Assembly (NCBI GenBank): GCA_009923125.1
Contig: RFUD01000206.1
Coordinates: 1 to 5,065 of the forward strand
Source of the DNA: Planctomycetia bacterium
GTDB taxonomy: Bacteria; Planctomycetota; Planctomycetia; Pirellulales; UBA1268
Reading direction: 5' to 3'
DNA length: 5,065 bases
This document shows, in pieces, positions 1 through 5,065 of the stretch. Position numbers and translations under genes: made by a program. The notes beneath the pieces are model-generated. The model was not told where the DNA came from, made no database searches, and saw only the letters and a list, made by a program, of their open reading frames with translations. Numbering within the stretch: position 1 is the first letter of the stretch; each line of letters opens with the position of its first letter.

Positions 1-60
1 CAGGAACTTCAGTCCCTGCACGTCCTGATCACGGATCTCCCGCTTCCTACGTCCGCCCAT
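1..60 (-). CDS. N-terminal fragment of a probable IS4-like transposase (cut by window edge)
   Basis: An ATG at 60 on the minus strand opens a frame that runs without a stop to base 1, giving 20 residues, MGGRRKREIRDQDVQGLKFL. The basic start followed by an 'IRDQD-x-x-GLKFL' stretch resembles, from memory, the N-terminus of IS4-type transposases that are abundant in planctomycete genomes. In those, a similar 'GLKY' segment leads into a 'LLPLLERLH' helix. The DDE catalytic domain would lie beyond the left edge, so the family cannot be confirmed here. An in-frame stop (TAG) lies at 97-99, so the start is at 60 or at the GTG at 67-69; no clear ribosome-binding site is visible for either. It could also be an unrelated small basic protein. 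Confidence 0.45.
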   Translation of the reverse strand, partial: MGGRRKREIRDQDVQGLKFL

Positions 61-229
61 GACGCGCACGATAACGCCAGCAGGACCAGAAGTTCCCTAT
101 CTCCACGATCACCGCCAGGTCCCGATGCGCAAATCTCGTGCCGAACGGGATTGGCTGGAGGCCCGCAGTGAGCGTCCGGCGACGGGGCATGGGGAGCCCG
201 AGGCCGTGACGCCCCGCGATCAGCGCGCG
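61..229. other. Non-coding stretch between recombinase gene and transposase start; likely contains an IS end
   Basis: No convincing gene fits in these 169 bases; open frames crossing it are low-complexity shadows of the recombinase gene. If the fragment at 1-60 is a transposase, the terminal inverted repeat of its element should lie in this stretch. The partner end is outside the window, so the boundary and any target-site duplication cannot be fixed. The stop codon of the recombinase gene (230-232) is intact, so the element inserted downstream of that gene rather than in it. Confidence 0.35.
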
Positions 230-1125
230 TCATGTGGCGCGGGGGTGGGCCTTGTCGAAGGCTTCGCGCAGGCGGGTCGTCGTCACGTGGGTGTAGATCT
301 GCGTGGTCACGAGGCTCTTGTGGCCGAGCAGTTCCTGCACGCTGCGGATGTCGGCGCCGGCGTCGAGAAGGTGCGTGGCGAAACTGTGCCGCAGCGTGTG
401 GGGGCTCGCCTTCCCCGCGAGGCCGGAGGTCGCCAGGTGCTTGTCGAGCAGGCGGGCCCGAAGCGGTTGGTGAACAGCGGTCGGCTGCGGCCCGTGGACT
501 GGGCCGGCTGCGGCCGGGCGGCCAGCCAGGCGCGGAGGGCGGCGCGGGCGTGTGTGCCCACGATCCCGAGCCGCTCGCGGCGGCCCTTGCCGCGGACCCG
601 GATGGTGCCGTTGGAGAGGTCGAGGTCGCCGTCATCGAGACCGACGAGTTCGCGGACACGGACACCGGAGGAGTACATCAGCTCGAGGATCGCGCGGTCG
701 CGAAGGCCGCCGGCCTGCGCCGGCCTGGGCGTTGCGAGCAGGCGGGCGATCTCGTCGCCGGTGAGGAAACCGGGCAGCTTCCGTGGCCGGCGCGGGCTGC
801 GCAGGGGCTTGGCCGGGTTGACCTTGACCCATCCCTCGCGCTGGCCGAAGGCGTAGAAGCTCCGCATGCTCGCGAGCTTGCGGGCCACGGTGGAGGGCGC
901 GTAGCCGGCCGCGCCCAGGCCCGACTGGAAGCGGCGCAGGAGCGTGCTCGACGCGTCCGCCGGGCTCCGGCAGCCGGCGGATTCCAGGAACTCCTGCAGC
1001 TGCAGCAGATCCTCGCGGTAGCTCTTGAGTGTCAGCGGCGAGGCGCCGCGTTCAGCCGCCATGAACCGCAGAAAGCGGTCGCTCGAAGCGGTGAAAGTTC
1101 CGGGGACCGGACGGGACACGGCCAT
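230..1125 (-). pseudogene. XerC/XerD-type tyrosine recombinase, full length but with a one-base frameshift
   Basis: This is a site-specific tyrosine recombinase of the XerC/XerD group, which in most bacteria resolves chromosome dimers at dif. From the ATG at 1125, residues 20-110 form the N-terminal SAM-like core-binding domain (FLRFMAAERGASPLTLKSY). Residues 115-298 form the catalytic domain. Catalytic Arg156 (SGVRVRELVGL) and Lys180 (RGKGRRER) lie in the first frame. After Gly223 (codon 457-459) the frame must shift by one base to continue as RLLDKHLATSGL. It then runs through HTLRHSFATHLLDAGAD (His243, Arg246), ELLGHKSL (His269) and the nucleophile Tyr278 in TTQIYTHV, to a TGA at 230-232. 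With one base restored the protein is 298 residues, the normal XerC/D length. All six catalytic residues are present, so the shift is either very recent or a sequence error. It could be XerC, XerD or an element-borne integrase; the compact length favours Xer. An in-frame TGA lies just upstream of the start, and no strong ribosome-binding site is visible. It sits 21 bases downstream of the small gene at 1147-1380. Confidence 0.88.
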
Positions 1126-1146
1126 ACGCGGGCGATTGTTCCCGGA

Positions 1147-1380
1147 TCACGCGGTGCGGTCGGCGGGAGGCACGCTCCGGAGGCGATTGGCCTGGGGCGC
1201 GTTGAGCCGCACCTTCTGCCCGAGCACCGCCGCGTCGTACCACGAGAAACTGAGGTCCGGATTGGCGGCGTAGCGTCCCAGCGTCTTGAGCGTTTCCGCA
1301 CGGCTCTCGTCGTCGTAGAGGAACACGTACCGCTCTCCCCCCTTGACGAGGGCGATCACGTTGATGTCTCGGGCCGGCAT
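1147..1380 (-). CDS. Small conserved-looking protein of unknown function (77 residues)
   Basis: I do not know a function for this protein. From the ATG at 1380 it begins MPARDINVIALVKG and continues with ERYVFLYDDESRAETLKTLG and DLSFSWYDAAVLGQKVR. The pattern suggests two beta strands, an amphipathic helix (about residues 26-38) and a further strand-helix, a compact soluble alpha/beta domain. There is no signal peptide, membrane helix or cysteine pair. From memory it resembles a small protein found repeatedly in planctomycete genomes without an assigned role. The start at 1380 is preferred because GAGAG lies seven bases upstream. An ATG at 1386 would add two residues but leaves only one base of spacing. 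A longer frame reaches 1488, but its extra 36 residues are proline- and arginine-rich and look non-coding. The gene ends 21 bases before the recombinase start, suggesting cotranscription. Confidence 0.7.
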   Translation of the reverse strand: MPARDINVIALVKGGERYVFLYDDESRAETLKTLGRYAANPDLSFSWYDAAVLGQKVRLNAPQANRLRSVPPADRTA

Positions 1381-1386
1381 CGGCAT

Positions 1387-1547
1387 GCTCTCGGGGACGA
1401 GGGATGCCGGACGTGGGGCAGGACGGTGCGCCGCCGGCTCAAGGGGTATCGGCACGACGCTGATCGACACAGCAGCCTTCCGCCGCAAGCCCCCCGAGTC
1501 TCCGCGATCGGGCCAGCCATCCCGGAGGGGGTGTCGCGTGACCGCAT
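1387..1547. other. Intergenic stretch between deacetylase gene and small gene
   Basis: I see no gene here. The only open frame joined to the downstream gene is a 36-residue, low-complexity N-terminal extension. No strong minus-strand promoter stands out; the best candidate, TTGCGG then 17 bases then GATCAG, matches the -10 consensus poorly. The small gene and the recombinase could therefore be transcribed by readthrough from the deacetylase gene or from a promoter I cannot recognise. Confidence 0.4.
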
Positions 1548-1562
1548 CGTCCCGGCGGGACG
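1548..1562 (-). terminator. Perfect hairpin just after the deacetylase stop, without a T run
   Basis: CGTCCC (1548-1553) and GGGACG (1557-1562) form a perfect six-base stem with a three-base loop. It lies six bases past the stop codon of the deacetylase gene on the minus strand. No T-rich tract follows on either strand, so it is not a classical intrinsic terminator. It could be a tail-less terminator or an mRNA 3'-end stabilising structure, or chance in GC-rich DNA. Confidence 0.3.
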
Positions 1563-1568
1563 GGCCGT

Positions 1569-2252
1569 TCAGAAAAGGTCGGTGAAGCCACGGATGCCGA
1601 GCGGTTCACGGGCCGTGAACGGTTCGCCGTGCGTGGTGCCGATCATCGCGCCCCACCAGCTTGCCGAGGCTGCCACGCGGTCGAGAACCGAGGGTCGGGG
1701 CGCGGTCTGGGGAAACTGGCTGGCGTAGCAGGCGAGGCTCCGGGCCTTGAGGTCCCACGTGGTGGATACGTCCACCACGAACGCCGGCTTGATGACGACT
1801 TTGAGGTGCACGCACGGGTAGTGGTAGATCCTCTCCGGGTGCCAGGGTTCGCCGGGCAGATCGCACTTCGAGAGCTTGGCCCAGAAGCGGGCCGCCTCGA
1901 CGAGCCGGGTGGCGGCCGTGTGGTCGGGATGGGCATCGACCCAGTGGGGGGCGAAGAGCCAGCGCGGCCGGGTCCGGCGGATCACCGCCGCCAGTCTGCT
2001 CCGGGCGGCGAGCGAGGCCCGCAGTCGCCGGTTGGGCAGGCCCAGATTCTCGCGCCACGGGATCCCCAGCACCGCCGTGGCGGCGGCCGTTTCGCGGGCG
2101 CGGATCTCCGGCGAACCGAGGGGTGTCGGCTCGCCGTCGGTGAGGTCGAGCACGCCCACCGAAAGTCCCCGCGCGAGCATCAGGGCGATCGTGCCGCCCA
2201 TGCCGAGTTCCGCGTCGTCGGGATGAGGAGCGACCACCAGCGCGTCGAGCAT
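1569..2252 (-). CDS. bshB1: LmbE/PIG-L family zinc N-acetylglucosaminyl deacetylase, probable BshB1 (bacillithiol synthesis)
   Basis: The likely reaction is removal of the acetyl group from N-acetylglucosaminyl-malate to give glucosaminyl-malate, the second step of bacillithiol synthesis, in the cytoplasm. The family signature is the N-terminal VVAPHPDDAELGMGG, which supplies zinc ligands His10 and Asp13 and the candidate catalytic base Asp12. The third zinc ligand is His111 in the motif DAHPDHTAA. Features that favour BshB1 over other PIG-L deacetylases are DLTDGEPTPLGSPEIRARET (residues 36-55), LACYASQF (173-180) and the C-terminal IGTTHGEPF (204-212). The length of 227 residues is close to the usual 230-240. 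The start at 2252 (MLDALVVAPHPDD) is chosen because the family begins right at this strand. An in-frame ATG at 2285 would add an arginine-rich tail (DTRRRKR) that would cover the divergent promoter region. The frame stays open far upstream across the carboxypeptidase gene, but that is an antisense artefact. bshA and bshC are not in the window, so the assignment to bacillithiol is by family only. Confidence 0.82.
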   Translation of the reverse strand: MLDALVVAPHPDDAELGMGGTIALMLARGLSVGVLDLTDGEPTPLGSPEIRARETAAATAVLGIPWRENLGLPNRRLRASLAARSRLAAVIRRTRPRWLFAPHWVDAHPDHTAATRLVEAARFWAKLSKCDLPGEPWHPERIYHYPCVHLKVVIKPAFVVDVSTTWDLKARSLACYASQFPQTAPRPSVLDRVAASASWWGAMIGTTHGEPFTAREPLGIRGFTDLF

Positions 2253-2259
2253 GACCCGT

Positions 2260-2288
2260 TTGCGTCTCCGTGTGTCCACCAGCATACT
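2260..2288 (+). promoter_or_regulatory. Candidate sigma70-type promoter for the M32 carboxypeptidase gene
   Basis: TTGCGT (2260-2265) and CATACT (2283-2288) are separated by 17 bases, the ideal spacing. The -35 keeps TTG and the -10 matches four of six consensus positions. Transcription would start near 2295, giving a leader of about 48 bases before the ATG at 2343. It lies in the 90-base gap between the divergent deacetylase and carboxypeptidase genes. The call rests on consensus matching alone. Confidence 0.35.
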
Positions 2289-2342
2289 CCACCGCGCTGA
2301 CGACCACGGCGACCAGAGATCGCCATCACCGCCAGGACTTTC

Positions 2343-3893
2343 ATGACCACCTCGACAGCCTCGACGTCCCCAGGTACCGGCCAGTCGCCCGAGGAACTGT
2401 TCGCCGAGGTGTGCAGGCAGGCCCGCAGCGCGGCCCGTCTGGCGTCCGTCGAGGCGCTCCTCGGCTGGGACGAGCAGACGTATCTCCCGCCGCACGGCGG
2501 CGGCTATCGGGCCGAGCAGGCGGCAGCCCTCGCGGAACTCGTGCACCACGCGCGGACCGATCCCGCGCACGGCGAGCGGATCGTCCGGCTCGCGGACGGG
2601 CCGTTGGGGCGGTCGGGGCCGCCCGAGGTCGCCGGCACGATCCGGCTGCTGCGGAGGGATTTCGACAAACATGCGCGTCTGCCCGCCCGGCTCGTCGGCG
2701 AACTGGCGAAGACCAGCGTCGAGGCCCAGCAGGCCTGGCGGGCCGCGCGGGCCGAGTCGTCCTGGGGCACGTTCGCCCCCTGGCTCGAGCGCATGTTCGC
2801 GCTCAAGCGCGAGCAGGCAGCCTGCCAGCTTCCCGATCGCGATCCCTACGACGCCCTGATGGACGACTACGAACCCGACGCCTCGTGGCGGGCGATCGCC
2901 ACGAGGTTCGACGGTCTGCGGACCGCCCTCGTCGGACTGGTGCGCGACTGCACCGGCGCGGCGGCCAAACCGGACGCCACCGTGTTGGAGCGGCGGTTCC
3001 CGCTGGAGGCGCAGCGACGCTTCGTCCACGAGGTCGCGGCCCGCATCGGCTTCGACTTCGACCGCGGCCGGCTGGACACGACGACGCATCCGTTTTGCAC
3101 GACGGTGGGCCCCGACGACTGTCGGATCACGACCCGGTGGGACGAGCGGTTCCTGCCCACCGCGCTGTACGGAGTGCTCCACGAGGCGGGGCACGGGCTC
3201 TACGAACAGGGGCTGCCCCGCGACTGGTTCGGCCTGCCTCCCGGCGAAGCGGCCTCGCTGGGCGTGCACGAGTCGCAGTCGCGACTGTGGGAAAATCTGG
3301 TCGGCCGCTCGATCGCCTTCTGGTCGTGGTGCTTTCCGCTCGCGCGGCAGGCGTTTCCCGAGGCGCTCGCCGACGCCGACGCGGAACACGTGCAGCGGGC
3401 GTTGATGGCGGTGAAGCCCTCGTTCATCCGCGTCGAAGCCGACGAGGTCACGTACAACCTGCACGTGATGCTGCGGTTCGACCTCGAGCGCGCGGTCGTG
3501 CAGGGCACGCTCCCGGTCGCGGATCTCCGCGAGGCGTGGAACGACCGCTTCGAGCGGGACTTCGGCCTGCGGCCCCCGAGCGACGCCGAGGGGGTGCTGC
3601 AGGACGTGCATTGGGCCGCGGGACTGATCGGGTACTTTCCCACGTACACCGTCGGCAACATATTCGCAGCCCAGTTGATGCATGCGGCGGAGGGGGCGAT
3701 GCCGGGGCTCGACCGCGACATCGCCGCGGGCAGGTTCGCCGGCCTGCTCGACTGGCTGCGGCGCGAGGTCCACGCCCATGGCCGACTGCTCGGCTCCGAG
3801 CGGCTCGTCGAGCGGGCGACCGGCGGCCCGGTCTCGGAGGAGTGGCTCGTCGCAAGCCTGCGGCGGCGGTACGGTGCGGCGCACGGCCTGTAG
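2343..3893 (+). CDS. M32 family metallocarboxypeptidase (carboxypeptidase Taq type)
   Basis: This is a zinc-dependent carboxypeptidase of peptidase family M32, which removes C-terminal residues (broad specificity, usually not proline) from peptides in the cytoplasm. The protein has 516 residues; the family is typically about 490-510. The zinc motif HEAGH is at residues 280-284 (His280, His284, with Glu281 as general base). The third ligand is Glu310 in the family motif HESQSR (309-314). The 30-residue gap from His280 to Glu310 is what the family shows. Other M32 hallmarks are DDCRITTRWDERFL shortly before the zinc site, IRVEADEVTYNLHVMLRF (about 362-379) and GYFPTYTVGN (430-439). The N-terminal half is helical, with the DEQTYLPPHGGGYRAEQ region common in the family. 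There is no signal peptide or membrane helix. The ATG at 2343 has AGGA five bases upstream. It is the only coding gene in its transcript as far as visible, divergent from the deacetylase gene and closed by a hairpin. Confidence 0.95.
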   Translation: MTTSTASTSPGTGQSPEELFAEVCRQARSAARLASVEALLGWDEQTYLPPHGGGYRAEQAAALAELVHHARTDPAHGERIVRLADGPLGRSGPPEVAGTIRLLRRDFDKHARLPARLVGELAKTSVEAQQAWRAARAESSWGTFAPWLERMFALKREQAACQLPDRDPYDALMDDYEPDASWRAIATRFDGLRTALVGLVRDCTGAAAKPDATVLERRFPLEAQRRFVHEVAARIGFDFDRGRLDTTTHPFCTTVGPDDCRITTRWDERFLPTALYGVLHEAGHGLYEQGLPRDWFGLPPGEAASLGVHESQSRLWENLVGRSIAFWSWCFPLARQAFPEALADADAEHVQRALMAVKPSFIRVEADEVTYNLHVMLRFDLERAVVQGTLPVADLREAWNDRFERDFGLRPPSDAEGVLQDVHWAAGLIGYFPTYTVGNIFAAQLMHAAEGAMPGLDRDIAAGRFAGLLDWLRREVHAHGRLLGSERLVERATGGPVSEEWLVASLRRRYGAAHGL

Positions 3894-3899
3894 CGAAGC

Positions 3900-3920
3900 C
3901 GCCCCCGGGAGGGCGTTTTC
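3900..3920 (+). terminator. Rho-independent-like terminator after the carboxypeptidase gene
   Basis: CGCCC (3900-3904) pairs with GGGCG (3911-3915) around a six-base loop, followed at once by TTTTC. The hairpin starts six bases after the TAG stop codon (3891-3893). The stem is short but entirely G-C, and the position is right for ending the carboxypeptidase transcript. Confidence 0.5.
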
Positions 3921-3937
3921 CCTCCGACTTTCGCCGG

Positions 3938-3946
3938 TGGTAGACT
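3938..3946 (+). promoter_or_regulatory. Candidate extended -10 promoter for the DPF-rich membrane protein gene
   Basis: TGG-TAGACT fits the extended -10 form TGn-TATAAT with four of six hexamer matches. The -35 position 17 bases upstream (3918-3923, TTCCCT) is poor, as is common with extended -10 promoters. The element lies between the carboxypeptidase terminator and the next start codon, and would give a leader of about 55 bases. Confidence 0.35.
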
Positions 3947-4006
3947 TCCGGGCGGCGTGTTCGGGGTCACGGATTCGAAGGAGCCTTTGCGGCCGGCGAG
4001 GACATC

Positions 4007-5065
4007 ATGGTGGACGACAAAGACGATTCGACGCCCGATCCGTGGGCGGGCATCGAGGACGAGAGCGGCGGCCAGGCCGACGAGGCCTTCAGCTTTTCCT
4101 TCGACACGGCCGGCGAGGTCTCGGACGACCCGTTCGCCGGGGCGGTCGGTCCCGCAGCCGATCCGGAAGGACCACTGTCGTCCGCCGCGGACAACGACGC
4201 GAGCCCCGAGGCGGGCGAGGAGCCCATCATTCGGATCGACTCCGCCGGGGGCATCGATCCCTTCAGCGCGCTGACGCACGATGCCGCCGAGGATGCGGAC
4301 GAGCGCGGCGTCTCCGCATGGCTCGAGGAATCGGAAACGGGCCCGGAGCCGGAGCCCCCCCTCGCGGTGTTTCCCCCCGCGCCATCCGGCGACGAACAGC
4401 CCGCAGCCGCGATCTCCGATTTCCTCGGCGACGATCCGTTCGGCGAGCCGGAGGCGGCGAACGACCTGCATGTCGTGGGCGAAGTGCCCCTGTCGTCCGG
4501 GTCGTCGCACGTCGAGGTGGGCACCGGCACGTCCGGCGTCGTGTCCCCCAGCGAGATCGATCCCGTGAGTGACATCGAGGCGACCGACGACTGGGCCGAC
4601 ACGATCGAGTCGGAATCGACACTCGATGATTTCCCCGCGGTCGAACCGGCGGCGGTCGATGCGCCGCGTTTCGACGGCGGCGACGCCGACGAATCGGGCG
4701 ACGACTTCCCGGTCGGCGGTCCGGAGTCCGATCCCGTCGTGGCGGACGACATGGCGGCAGCCGGCGCGGCCGTGGCCACGGCCGTCGCGCCGGTCGCCGC
4801 ACGGCCCGCCCGCTCGCAGGGCGGTGGCATCGGCCAACTCATCGGCATCGTGCTCGGCGGCCTGATGGCGATCCCGATCACCTACGCGATCCTGCTGTGG
4901 GGCTTTCAGCGGGATCCATTCAAGCTCGCCGGCATGCTGCCGGAGCAGGTGGCATCGTTGCTGCCGGAAAAGGTCCAACCCGGCTTCAGGAAGTCCGGGG
5001 GGGTGAAACCCGCCGGCGGTTCCCCGCTCGACAACCTGCCCCCCGCTCCGACGGAGCCGGAGGAG
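4007..5065 (+). CDS. Acidic, disordered-looking protein with DPF/DPW motifs and one C-terminal membrane helix (3' end outside window)
   Basis: I do not recognise a named family. The frame is open for 353 codons from the ATG at 4007 to the right edge. The start is supported by GAGG five bases upstream; an in-frame stop lies at 3941-3943 and no other start codon lies between. Residues 1-260 are very rich in Asp, Glu, Gly, Pro, Ser and Ala with almost no hydrophobic runs, so probably disordered. Short motifs recur: DPW (11-13), DPF (41-43, 84-86, 143-145 and 303-305) and DDFP (207-210, 232-235). A basic patch (ARPARSQGG) precedes a single membrane helix at about 277-299 (QLIGIVLGGLMAIPITYAIL), followed by WGFQRDPFKLAGMLPEQ and a proline-rich tail. 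By the positive-inside rule (Arg267 and Arg269 before the helix, Arg302 and Lys306 after it) the topology is ambiguous. From memory, similar membrane-anchor tails occur in uncharacterised planctomycete proteins. There is no signal peptide. Confidence 0.75.
   Translation, partial: MVDDKDDSTPDPWAGIEDESGGQADEAFSFSFDTAGEVSDDPFAGAVGPAADPEGPLSSAADNDASPEAGEEPIIRIDSAGGIDPFSALTHDAAEDADERGVSAWLEESETGPEPEPPLAVFPPAPSGDEQPAAAISDFLGDDPFGEPEAANDLHVVGEVPLSSGSSHVEVGTGTSGVVSPSEIDPVSDIEATDDWADTIESESTLDDFPAVEPAAVDAPRFDGGDADESGDDFPVGGPESDPVVADDMAAAGAAVATAVAPVAARPARSQGGGIGQLIGIVLGGLMAIPITYAILLWGFQRDPFKLAGMLPEQVASLLPEKVQPGFRKSGGVKPAGGSPLDNLPPAPTEPEE

Noticed and set aside
3..96. Eight-base inverted repeat GGAACTTC (3-10) / GAAGTTCC (89-96) as an IS end or operator
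   Set aside because: One arm lies inside the putative coding start, the arms do not extend beyond eight bases, and a pair of this length is expected by chance often enough in about 100 bases.
452..459. Programmed ribosomal frameshift site in the recombinase
   Set aside because: The GGGCCC run is not a canonical X XXY YYZ slippery heptamer in the reading phase, and no stimulatory structure is evident. An indel or sequence error is simpler.
1387..1488. Longer N-terminus for the small unknown protein
   Set aside because: The extra 36 residues are Pro/Arg/Ala-rich and unlike the compact domain that follows. The start at 1380 has a better-spaced ribosome-binding site.
232..1728. 498-residue plus-strand open frame
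   Set aside because: It is antisense to the recombinase, the small gene and the deacetylase C-terminus, with Arg/Gly-rich shadow composition and no recognisable motif.
2253..3884. Minus-strand open frame continuous with the deacetylase frame, extending it to 771 residues
   Set aside because: It runs antisense to the well-supported M32 carboxypeptidase, is low-complexity and Arg/Pro-rich, and adds nothing before the conserved deacetylase start. It is an artefact of high GC content.
3200..4978. 592-residue minus-strand open frame
   Set aside because: It overlaps two plus-strand genes with good starts and motifs. Its composition is the Arg-rich mirror of an acidic gene and no domain is recognisable.
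1..5065. CRISPR array, tRNA, rRNA, toxin-antitoxin pair or other defence system
   Set aside because: I saw no regularly spaced repeats, no cloverleaf or rRNA-like sequence, and no recognisable toxin, antitoxin or defence gene in either strand.

Overview
The window is very GC-rich. It shows the antisense open frames typical of high-GC bacteria and has the gene content of a bacterial chromosome. The best guess for the host is a member of the Planctomycetota. That guess rests on family resemblance recalled from memory: a BshB1-type deacetylase, a small protein of the NVIALVKG type, a long acidic protein with one C-terminal membrane helix, and a probable IS4-like transposase start. No database search was possible. 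I see no rRNA, tRNA, CRISPR array or phage structural gene.

Layout, left to right. Bases 1-60 (minus strand) hold the first 20 codons of a gene that leaves the window, probably an insertion-sequence transposase. Bases 61-229 are non-coding as far as I can tell and probably contain one end of that element. Bases 230-1125 (minus) are a full-length XerC/XerD-type tyrosine recombinase that carries all catalytic residues but is interrupted by a one-base frameshift near 452-459. Bases 1147-1380 (minus) encode a 77-residue conserved-looking protein of unknown function. Bases 1569-2252 (minus) encode a LmbE/PIG-L-family zinc deacetylase, most likely BshB1 of bacillithiol synthesis. These three minus-strand genes run in the order bshB1, small protein, xer. 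The last two are 21 bases apart and probably cotranscribed.

A 90-base divergent intergenic region separates bshB1 from a plus-strand gene for an M32 metallocarboxypeptidase (2343-3893). That gene is preceded by a recognisable promoter-like pair and followed by a hairpin with a short T run. After a 113-base gap with a plausible extended -10 promoter, a new plus-strand gene begins at 4007 and is still open at the right edge. Its product is an acidic, disordered-looking protein with repeated DPF/DPW motifs and one membrane helix near residues 277-299.

The genes do not form one obvious pathway. BshB1 would contribute to low-molecular-weight thiol synthesis, the M32 enzyme to peptide turnover, and the recombinase to chromosome dimer resolution or another site-specific recombination. 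I see no convincing new multi-gene system. The points most worth a second look are the frameshifted but otherwise pristine recombinase, the small unknown protein beside it, and the DPF-rich membrane-anchored protein.
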